Shown here in pieces: positions 1 through 6,339 of a stretch of 9,690 bases of DNA; within the stretch, counting starts at the first letter, position 1; every line of letters starts with the position of its first letter. A program made the translations under genes and the position numbers. Under the pieces are notes generated by a model. That model was given only the letters and a program-made list of their open reading frames with translations. It had not been told where the DNA came from and made no database searches. The stretch covers positions 1 through 9,690 of the forward strand of contig JAIBHQ010000015.1 in the NCBI GenBank assembly GCA_020028595.1, written 5' to 3'. This DNA comes from Nitrospirota bacterium (lineage in GTDB: Bacteria > Nitrospirota > Nitrospiria > Nitrospirales > Nitrospiraceae).

Positions 1-144
1 TTCTCGCATCGCTCGGAACCTCCACATACCGAAAAAAGTATGCCTCGGTCCTCGCTCGCTGCGGCCGCTCACGGGAAAAGCACGCGTCTAGGCGCGTGCG
101 GGGTGGGCGGGTGTGAAACCGCCTTTTTGAACATTCTGAGTGCG
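1..144 (-). repeat. Non-coding hairpin-rich block, probable dispersed intergenic repeat (Nitrospira-like)
   Basis: This stretch lies beyond the accA stop and runs to the window edge; I see no credible gene in it. Read on the minus strand it contains in order: a segment with AGAATGTTCAAAAAGGC (around 121-137), a C-rich run, a 7-bp GC-rich hairpin followed by TTTT (76-99), the palindrome GCGGCCGC (61-68), a GCGAGCGAGG-type run (47-60), a second hairpin with arms of five bases, GCATAC...GTATG-like (25-42), and a GAGCGATGCGAGAA end (1-14). From memory this order of modules resembles a repeat common between genes of Nitrospira. That resemblance is recall, not a search result. The left boundary is not visible. 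Confidence 0.5.
76..99 (-). terminator. Probable Rho-independent terminator after accA
   Basis: On the minus strand the arms GCACGCG and CGCGTGC form a perfect 7-bp stem around a 6-base loop, followed directly by TTTT. It begins about 45 bases past the accA stop, so it could end the dnaE-accA transcript. The T-run is short, which lowers certainty. It is also part of the repeat-like block. Confidence 0.55.
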
Positions 145-1110
145 CTATCCGGCGGCGGGTGGTTCCGAGACGGCGCCCATGGCGCGGTATTTTTTGTCGC
201 GGTGAGCGAGTAAGTCCTGGGAAGAAAGTTCGCCAAGCTGGCTGAGGTGGCCCGCGAGAGATTTGGCAACCCGCTCGGCTGTCATACGGACATCACGGTG
301 TGCGCCGCCGGTCGGTTCAGGGATCACGTCATCGATCACGCCGAGCCCGCGCAAGTCGTTGGCTGTCATCTTCAGCGCGTTGGCGGCGTCCTGTACTTTG
401 GCCGGATCGTTCCACAGGATGGCGGCGCAGCCTTCTGGTGAAATCACCGAGTACACGGCATGTTCCAGCATCAAGACGCGGTCGGCCACGCCCAGCGCCA
501 GCGCGCCGCCGCTGCCGCCTTCTCCGGTCACGATGGAGATGATCGGCACGGCCAGCCTGGACATTACCAACAGATTCCTCGCAATGGCTTCGGCCTGCCC
601 GCGTTCCTCGGCGCCGACTCCCGGGTAGGCCCCCGGCGTGTCGATAAACGTGACGACCGGCCGGTTGAATTTTTCCGCCAGTCGCATCAGGCGAAGCGCC
701 TTGCGATAGCCCTCCGGATTGGGCATGCCGAAGTTCCGTTGCATCCGCTCCTTGAGCGTTTTTCCCTTCATGTGTCCGATGGCCATGATGGTCTGGTTGT
801 TGAAGCGGGCAAAGCCGCCGATCACGGCCTGGTCGTCTCCGAACAGGCGGTCGCCGTGCAACTCGACGAAGTCCCGGCAGCACGCATTGAGATAGTCGAG
901 GACTCCGGGCCGCTGCGGATGCCGGGCTAATTGGGTGCGTTGCCAGGGAGTGAGGTGGCTGTAGAGCTCCACCTCGGTCTGGGCCAGGCGGGCCTTGAGT
1001 TTGCGGATTTCTTCTTCGACGGCCGGCTTGGTCGAGCCGGAACCCGCCAGTTTATCGATCCGCTCCTCAAGCTCGCGGAGAGGCTTTTCGAATTCGAGGT
1101 AATCTTTCAT
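145..1110 (-). CDS. accA: Acetyl-CoA carboxylase, carboxyltransferase subunit alpha
   Basis: AccA pairs with AccD (alpha2beta2) in the cytoplasm and moves the carboxyl group from carboxybiotin on AccB to acetyl-CoA, giving malonyl-CoA for fatty acid synthesis. The 321-residue protein is full length (the E. coli protein is about 319). Residues 1-50 form the usual helical N-terminus (MKDYLEFEKPLRELEERI). Family signatures follow: LARHPQRP, RNFGMPNPEGYRKALRLM, FIDTPGAYPGVGAEERGQ, the glycine-rich GEGGSGGALALG (about 196-207) that shapes the active site, and YSVISPEGCAAILW. The ATG is supported by alignment with E. coli. No strong Shine-Dalgarno is visible in the 18-base gap after dnaE, so translation may be coupled to the upstream gene. 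The short PPAAG-type C-terminal end is not conserved. accD and accBC are not in the window. Confidence 0.97.
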   Translation of the reverse strand: MKDYLEFEKPLRELEERIDKLAGSGSTKPAVEEEIRKLKARLAQTEVELYSHLTPWQRTQLARHPQRPGVLDYLNACCRDFVELHGDRLFGDDQAVIGGFARFNNQTIMAIGHMKGKTLKERMQRNFGMPNPEGYRKALRLMRLAEKFNRPVVTFIDTPGAYPGVGAEERGQAEAIARNLLVMSRLAVPIISIVTGEGGSGGALALGVADRVLMLEHAVYSVISPEGCAAILWNDPAKVQDAANALKMTANDLRGLGVIDDVIPEPTGGAHRDVRMTAERVAKSLAGHLSQLGELSSQDLLAHRDKKYRAMGAVSEPPAAG

Positions 1111-1128
1111 GCCGCGTGTGCACCCGTA

Positions 1129-4100
1129 TTACAGCATGACGACGGCGCCTTTGCCTAGCACATTTTCAACTTCAGTCACGAATCCATCGCTCGGCAGGAT
1201 CTTCACGTTGGGAACGGGAGTCGTATCGGCTTCGATATCCGGCGGCAGGCAGAGCGTAAAGGAAATGGCGGTCGGGCCGGGGTGGCGTCGGAGAATTTGT
1301 TCCACCTGGCCGAGTTGAGTCGAGACGTCCGGCCCGTCGTTGACGCGGATGTTGACTCGTGAGACCGCCCGGGCGAGCAGGTTGTCGAGCGCTTCGATTT
1401 TCGTGCCTTTCAGACGTGTGCCTTTTTCAGCCCGGTCCACGATGCCGGTGACTTGCACGATGCGCTCCGGCACCAGCAAGTCCGACGCGGATTTAAAGAG
1501 ATCCGGGAATATGATGATCTCCACCAGCCCTTGCGGATCTTCGATCTGTACGTAGGCCATGCGGTCGCCTTTTTTGGTGGTCAGGGTTTTGACCGTCGTG
1601 ACGATGCCGCACAGCTTCACTTCCTTGCCGTCGGTCACCTCTCCCAGCGTTCCCGTGGTTGCCGTCGAAAACTTCTTCAGTGCGGCTTCGAACCGTGACA
1701 GCGGGTGGGCGGTAATGTAGAAGCCCGTCAGTTCGCGTTCGTACTTGAGCATCTGGCCCTGATCCCACTCCGGAAGATCCGGCAGGGAGGTTCCGGCCGG
1801 GCCCTGGGCGGAACCGGCGGACGACTCGTCCCCGAAAATACTGGTCTGGCCCCGCTCGCGCTCCTGCTGGGCGGCTGCGCCTTCATCGACGGCCTGGTCC
1901 AGCACGGCCATGAGCTGCGCGCGGCGCGCGCCGGTTGAATCGAAGGCGCCGGCTTTGATGAGCCCTTCCAGCATGCGCTTGTTCACTTTATGGAGGTCGA
2001 TGCCACGGCAGAAATCGAAAAACGATCGGAACGCTCCCTTGTCGTTGCGCACGTCGATGATGGATTCCACCGCGCCTTCGCCGACGTTTTTGATGGCGGC
2101 CAGGCCGAAGCGGATTCCACCCTCCGCGACGGCAAAATCCTTCCGGCTCTCGTTGACGTCTGGCGGCAGCACCTTGATGCCCATGTCCCGGCACTCGGTG
2201 AGGTACCCGACCATTTTATCGGTGTTCCCCATTTCGATGGTGAGCAGGGCCGCCATGAATTGAGTGGGATGATGCGCCTTCAAATATGCCGTCTGGTAGG
2301 TGACGACCGCGTAGGCGGCGGCGTGGGATTTGTTGAATCCGTATCCGGCGAACTTCTGGATCAGATCGAATAATTTCTTCGCCTTCGGTTCCGTAATCTT
2401 GCGCTGCTTGGCCCCTTCAAGGAACTTGGCGCGGAGCTTCTCCATTTCCTCGGGCTTCTTTTTGCCCATGGCGCGGCGCAGGATATCGGCCTGACCGAGC
2501 GAGAAGCCGGCGATCTTGTTGGCGATCGCCATGACCTGCTCCTGGTAGACGATGACCCCGTAGGTGTCTTTGAGCAAGGCCTCCAATTCCGGTACTTCGT
2601 AGGTGATGGGGACCTTGCCCTGTTTGCGTTTGATGAAGTCGGGGATCAGATCCATGGGGCCCGGACGGTAGAGCGCAATGATGGCGATAATGTCTTCAAA
2701 CCGGTCGGGGCGGAGACCGGTGAGCAGGTCGCGCATGCCCGCGCTTTCCAACTGGAAGAGTCCGGTGGTTTTGCCGGACGCGAGCAGCGCGAAGGTCTCT
2801 GGATCGGCGTACGGGATTTGCTCGATGACCAGCGGGGGCCGGTCGGGATATGTCTGGTTGATCAAGGTCACCGCGTTGTGGATCATCGTCAGGGTTTTCA
2901 GACCCAGGAAGTCGAACTTGACGAGTCCGATCTTTTCCACATCGCCCATTGAATATTGGGTGACAATTTCATCGTTGGCCCCCTTATAGAGGGGCACGTG
3001 ATTGGTCAGCGGCTCTTCGGAGATGACGACGCCGGCTGCGTGCGTGGAGGCGTGGCGGGCCAGCCCTTCCAGCGATTTGGCGATGGACATCAGCTCGCCG
3101 ATCTTGGGATCGGTCTCGGTGAGTTCGCGCAGTTTCGGTTCCTGCAGCAGGGCATCGTCCAATGTGATGTTGAGCTGGTTCGGCACCAGTTTGGCCACGC
3201 GGTCCACTTCGGCGTAGGGAATCTCCAGTACCCGGCCGATGTCGCGGATCGCCGCTCTGGCGCCGAGGGTGCCGAACGTGATGATCTGGGCGACGTGGTC
3301 CGAACCGTACTTGTCGACGACGTAGTTGATGACTTCGCCCCGCCGATCCATGCAGAAGTCCATGTCGATATCGGGGAGCGAGACGCGCTCCGGGTTCAGG
3401 AACCGTTCGAAGAGGAGGGTGTAGACGAGTGGATCGAGATCCGTGATGCGCAGCGCGTAGGCGACCAGGCTGCCTGCGGCGGACCCGCGGCCGGGTCCGA
3501 CCGGAATTCCGCGCGAGCGGGCAAAGCGGATGATGTCCCACACGATCAGGAAGTAGCCGGCGAATCCCATCGAACAAATGATGGTCAATTCTTCCTTGAG
3601 GCGGATCTCATAGGCCGCGGCCGGAATCGAACTCGGCCGTTCCTTCAGCCGCACGGCCAGTCCGTCCTGGGCAAGGTGTTCCATATATGTTTCCCGCGTG
3701 AACCCGTCCGGGACTTTGTATTGAGGCAGGTGCGTCTGGTTCAGGGCCAGCTCAAGATTGCAGGCCTCCGCAATCTTGACCGTGTTGGCGATGGCCTGCG
3801 GGAGTTCCTTGAACTCGGCGGTAATCTCCTCCGTCGATTTCACGTAGAGCTGGTCGGTGTCGAATTTCATCCGGTTCGGCTCGTTGATCGTCTTGCCGGT
3901 CTGGAGGCAGAGCATTAAATCGTGGGGGCGGGCGTCTTCCTTCTTGAGGTAGTGGCAGTCGTTGGTGCCGGCAAGCGGAATGCCGAGCTTCTTATGGATG
4001 TCGAGCAAGCCGTCGTTGGCAACACGCTGATGCTCCAGCCCATTGGCTTGCAGTTCGAGATAATAATGGTCCTTCCCGAAAATCTCGCGATACTCGCCGG

Positions 4101-4581
4101 CTGCCTTCGTGGCGCCTTCCACATCCCTTTGCCCGATGAGATAGGCAACCTCGCCGCTCAGACAGCCCGACAGGGCAATCAAGCCCGCATGATGCTGCTG
4201 TAATAATTCCTTATCCATTCGCGGCTTGTAATAGAATCCTTCAAGATATGCTTTGCTGACCAGCTTGATCAGATTTTGATAGCCCGTCAGGTTCGTCGCG
4301 AGCAGGATGAGGTGGTAGTAGTCGTTGTGCGCCAGGGCGCTATCTTTGGTGAAGCGGCTGCCGGGGGCCATGTAGGCTTCGCACCCGATGATCGGTTTGA
4401 CCCCGGCGTCTTTGGCCTTCCGATAAAACTCCACCGCGCCGAACATGTTGCCGTGATCGGTCATGGCAACGGCCGGCTGGCCGAACGATTTGATCTGCTT
4501 CACCAGCGGATCAATCTGATTAGCGCCATCGAGCAGGCTGTACTGCGTGTGGAGATGCAGATGAACGAATTGGGAAGGCAA
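1129..4581 (-). CDS. dnaE: DNA polymerase III subunit alpha (replicative polymerase)
   Basis: DnaE is the polymerase subunit of the replicative holoenzyme. Starting at TTG (4579-4581) gives 1150 residues, normal for DnaE1. The PHP domain (1-about 280) keeps all nine expected metal ligands: H9, H11, D18, H43, E68, H90, C140, D208 and H210. The polymerase core has GPGRGSAAGSLVAY (362-375), PDIDMDF with catalytic D404 and D406, and D557 in KFDFLGL, closely matching E. coli D401, D403 and D555. QTSIF (912-916) fits the internal beta-clamp-binding motif, and an OB fold follows at about 985-1035. The start was chosen because MPSQFVHLHLH aligns with the family N-terminus, GAGG lies 9 bases upstream, and the best promoter sits inside the longer frame that begins at ATG 4668. 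It is the first gene of an operon with accA. Confidence 0.97.
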   Translation of the reverse strand: MPSQFVHLHLHTQYSLLDGANQIDPLVKQIKSFGQPAVAMTDHGNMFGAVEFYRKAKDAGVKPIIGCEAYMAPGSRFTKDSALAHNDYYHLILLATNLTGYQNLIKLVSKAYLEGFYYKPRMDKELLQQHHAGLIALSGCLSGEVAYLIGQRDVEGATKAAGEYREIFGKDHYYLELQANGLEHQRVANDGLLDIHKKLGIPLAGTNDCHYLKKEDARPHDLMLCLQTGKTINEPNRMKFDTDQLYVKSTEEITAEFKELPQAIANTVKIAEACNLELALNQTHLPQYKVPDGFTRETYMEHLAQDGLAVRLKERPSSIPAAAYEIRLKEELTIICSMGFAGYFLIVWDIIRFARSRGIPVGPGRGSAAGSLVAYALRITDLDPLVYTLLFERFLNPERVSLPDIDMDFCMDRRGEVINYVVDKYGSDHVAQIITFGTLGARAAIRDIGRVLEIPYAEVDRVAKLVPNQLNITLDDALLQEPKLRELTETDPKIGELMSIAKSLEGLARHASTHAAGVVISEEPLTNHVPLYKGANDEIVTQYSMGDVEKIGLVKFDFLGLKTLTMIHNAVTLINQTYPDRPPLVIEQIPYADPETFALLASGKTTGLFQLESAGMRDLLTGLRPDRFEDIIAIIALYRPGPMDLIPDFIKRKQGKVPITYEVPELEALLKDTYGVIVYQEQVMAIANKIAGFSLGQADILRRAMGKKKPEEMEKLRAKFLEGAKQRKITEPKAKKLFDLIQKFAGYGFNKSHAAAYAVVTYQTAYLKAHHPTQFMAALLTIEMGNTDKMVGYLTECRDMGIKVLPPDVNESRKDFAVAEGGIRFGLAAIKNVGEGAVESIIDVRNDKGAFRSFFDFCRGIDLHKVNKRMLEGLIKAGAFDSTGARRAQLMAVLDQAVDEGAAAQQERERGQTSIFGDESSAGSAQGPAGTSLPDLPEWDQGQMLKYERELTGFYITAHPLSRFEAALKKFSTATTGTLGEVTDGKEVKLCGIVTTVKTLTTKKGDRMAYVQIEDPQGLVEIIIFPDLFKSASDLLVPERIVQVTGIVDRAEKGTRLKGTKIEALDNLLARAVSRVNIRVNDGPDVSTQLGQVEQILRRHPGPTAISFTLCLPPDIEADTTPVPNVKILPSDGFVTEVENVLGKGAVVML

Positions 4582-4590
4582 TGTGGGAAT

Positions 4591-4594
4591 CCTC
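4591..4594 (-). promoter_or_regulatory. Ribosome binding site deciding the dnaE TTG start
   Basis: GAGG on the minus strand, 9 bases before the TTG at 4579-4581. With the predicted transcription start near 4597 the leader would be only about 16 bases long. This favours the 1150-residue product over the 1179-residue one. Confidence 0.6.
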
Positions 4595-4603
4595 GACTGC
4601 AAA

Positions 4604-4632
4604 ATTGTAGTTGGGCCTCTCCGCGATGTCAA
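4604..4632 (-). promoter_or_regulatory. Sigma70-type promoter for dnaE
   Basis: On the minus strand, TTGACA (4627-4632, perfect -35) is followed by exactly 17 bases and then TACAAT (4604-4609, five of six -10 matches). Transcription would start near 4597. The position just upstream of the TTG start and its GAGG makes it the likely promoter of dnaE-accA. It is predicted from consensus only. Confidence 0.75.
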
Positions 4633-4649
4633 TGAGGAGAATGGGCCGG

Positions 4650-4678
4650 TTGAACTTCGAGAGGGCATCTGTTATTCT
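4650..4678 (+). promoter_or_regulatory. Probable sigma70-type promoter for purH
   Basis: TTGAAC (4650-4655, five of six), a 17-base spacer, then TATTCT (4673-4678, four of six). Transcription would start near 4685, about 45 bases before the purH ATG. It lies back to back with the dnaE promoter, with the two -35 boxes about 17 bases apart. It is weaker than the dnaE promoter. Confidence 0.55.
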
Positions 4679-4700
4679 GCGCGCGGTTTTCTTGCCTGAG

Positions 4701-4709
4701 TTATCCACA
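4701..4709 (+). promoter_or_regulatory. Perfect DnaA-box match between dnaE and purH
   Basis: TTATCCACA is identical to the strong E. coli DnaA box. It would lie in the 5' leader of purH (about +16 to +24) and roughly 100 bases upstream of the predicted dnaE transcription start. Only one exact copy was noticed in this control region, so it is not an origin. Binding by DnaA is an inference from the motif. Confidence 0.4.
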
Positions 4710-4724
4710 AGAGGCCACAAGAGG
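4705..4724 (+). repeat. 10-base tandem repeat duplicating the purH Shine-Dalgarno
   Basis: CCACAAGAGG occurs twice, directly adjacent (4705-4714 and 4715-4724). Each copy holds AAGAGG. The second sits 5 bases before the purH ATG and is the likely ribosome binding site; the first is 15 bases away, too far to serve this ATG well. The first copy overlaps the DnaA-box match. Confidence 0.75.
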
Positions 4725-4729
4725 ATTGC

Positions 4730-6283
4730 ATGGCTGGCATCAAGCGCGCGCTCGTGAGCGTGTCCGATAAAACAGGCGTCGTCGAGATGGCGAAGGGATT
4801 AACGGCCCTGGGAGCTGAAATCCTGTCGACGGGCGGTACGGCCAAGGCGTTGCGGGATGCCGGCGTGGCCGTGACGGACGTGGCGGCCTATACCGGTTCG
4901 CCGGAGATTCTCGACGGTCGGGTCAAGACGCTCCATCCTAAGATCCATGGCGGTCTGCTCGGCCGCCGCTCGGTGCCTGCGCACGTGTCGCAGATGCAGC
5001 AACAGGGGATCGGTCCCATCGATGTCGTGATCGTCAATCTCTATCCCTTTGAAGCCACAATCTCCAAGCCTGATTGTCCGTTTGAAGAAGCCATCGAGAA
5101 CATTGATATCGGTGGTCCATCCATGCTGCGGTCGGCCGCGAAGAATCATGAGGACGTCACGGTCGTCGTCGATCCGGCTGATTACGCGCGAGTGCTGGAG
5201 GCGTTGAAGACCGGCACGGTCGAACCAGCGCTGCGCCGCGAACTGGCGATGAAGGTCTTCCAGCATACGGCCCGGTACGACAGCCTGATTGCCGGTTATC
5301 TGGAGAAGCAGGTGCAGGGGAGCGACGGAAAGTTTCCTGCCGTCCTGTCCCTGCAGTTCGAACGGGTGGAGACGCTCAGGTACGGGGAAAATCCTCATCA
5401 GCAGGGCGCGTTTTATCGCGAGCTGAATGCCAGGGAGCCGTCGGTTTCACGGGCCAGGACGTTGCACGGGAAGGCGATGTCGTACAACAACTTCCTGGAC
5501 GCCAATTCGGCGCTCGAGTTGGCCAAGGAATACGATGAAACCGCCGTGGTCATCATCAAGCATAACAATCCCTGCGGTGTCGCGCTCGGCTCTACGCCGG
5601 TCGAGGCCTACGTGAAGGCGCGTGAAACGGACCCGGTGTCGGCCTTCGGGGGCGTGATCGCGTTCAACAGGCCGGTGGATCTGGCCGCCGCCAGGGAGAT
5701 CACGTCCACGTTTGTCGAGGTGGTCATCGCACCCAGCTATGCGGAGGATGCGCTGGCCGAACTGAAGCGGAAAAAGGATCTTCGCCTGCTGGAGATCGGA
5801 CCGCTCAGCAAAGTGAAACCCGAAGGGATCGATCTCAAGAAGCTCGTCGGTGGATTGATCGTGCAGGACCGTGACTTGGGCGCGCTCGGCAATCTGCAGG
5901 CTTTGCAAGTCCCGACGCAACGCAAACCGACCGCCGAAGAATACGCGACGTGTGCCTTTGCGTGGAAAGTCTGCAAGCATGTGAAGTCGAATGCGATCAT
6001 TTATGCCAGGCCAGGACAGACGGTCGGAATCGGCGCGGGGCAAATGAGCCGCGTGGATTCCGTGAAGTTGGCCGGCATGAAAGCGGTGTTGCCGGTCAAG
6101 GGCTGCGTGATGGCGTCGGATGCCTTCTTCCCATTCCGCGATGGCCTTGATGCAGCGGCCCAGGCCGGCATTACGGCTGTGATTCAGCCTGGTGGGTCCA
6201 TTCGTGACCAGGAGATTGTGAAGGCCGCTGACGAACATGGCATGGCCATGATTCTTACTGGCATGCGGCACTTCAGGCACTAG
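4730..6283 (+). CDS. purH: Bifunctional AICAR formyltransferase / IMP cyclohydrolase
   Basis: PurH catalyses the last two steps of IMP synthesis: it formylates AICAR with 10-formyl-tetrahydrofolate, then closes the ring to IMP. The 517 residues are full length. The N-terminal MGS-like cyclohydrolase domain (about 1-195) shows [40 protein letters not shown] and [17 protein letters not shown]. The formyltransferase domain (about 200-517) shows [30 protein letters not shown] with catalytic K277-H278, [27 protein letters not shown] and the C-terminal GMRHFRH. The ATG is preceded by AAGAGG at 5 bases. It is divergent from dnaE and leads a plus-strand run with purD 56 bases on. I see nothing missing in its active sites. 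Confidence 0.98.
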   Translation: MAGIKRALVSVSDKTGVVEMAKGLTALGAEILSTGGTAKALRDAGVAVTDVAAYTGSPEILDGRVKTLHPKIHGGLLGRRSVPAHVSQMQQQGIGPIDVVIVNLYPFEATISKPDCPFEEAIENIDIGGPSMLRSAAKNHEDVTVVVDPADYARVLEALKTGTVEPALRRELAMKVFQHTARYDSLIAGYLEKQVQGSDGKFPAVLSLQFERVETLRYGENPHQQGAFYRELNAREPSVSRARTLHGKAMSYNNFLDANSALELAKEYDETAVVIIKHNNPCGVALGSTPVEAYVKARETDPVSAFGGVIAFNRPVDLAAAREITSTFVEVVIAPSYAEDALAELKRKKDLRLLEIGPLSKVKPEGIDLKKLVGGLIVQDRDLGALGNLQALQVPTQRKPTAEEYATCAFAWKVCKHVKSNAIIYARPGQTVGIGAGQMSRVDSVKLAGMKAVLPVKGCVMASDAFFPFRDGLDAAAQAGITAVIQPGGSIRDQEIVKAADEHGMAMILTGMRHFRH

Positions 6284-6293
6284 CGGAGCATGG

Positions 6294-6327
6294 CCTCTTC
6301 CTCTTTCTGCTTCCTCATTCTGTTTTC
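6294..6327 (+). other. Pyrimidine-rich tract between purH and purD
   Basis: In this 34-base stretch all but three bases (6309, 6316, 6322) are C or T on the plus strand, and CTTCCTC occurs twice. No hairpin or promoter is evident. It could be an unstructured leader for purD or a Rho-loading type sequence; the sequence alone does not decide. Confidence 0.4.
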
Positions 6328-6339
6328 GGTGATTCCACG

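Noticed and set aside
1..213. Open plus-strand frame running in from the left edge
   Set aside because: It passes through the hairpin block and the 3' end of accA antisense; the translation looks like repeat sequence, not a protein domain.
2956..3918. 320-codon open frame on the plus strand
   Set aside because: It is antisense to the DnaE polymerase core and has no recognisable domain or ribosome site.
4617..4639. Inverted repeat TCTCC / GGAGA over the dnaE -35 region
   Set aside because: Arms of five bases around 13 bases are expected by chance and do not match a known purine or replication repressor site I can name.
4582..4668. N-terminal extension of dnaE to the ATG at 4668
   Set aside because: It lacks resemblance to the DnaE family and contains the best promoter for dnaE.
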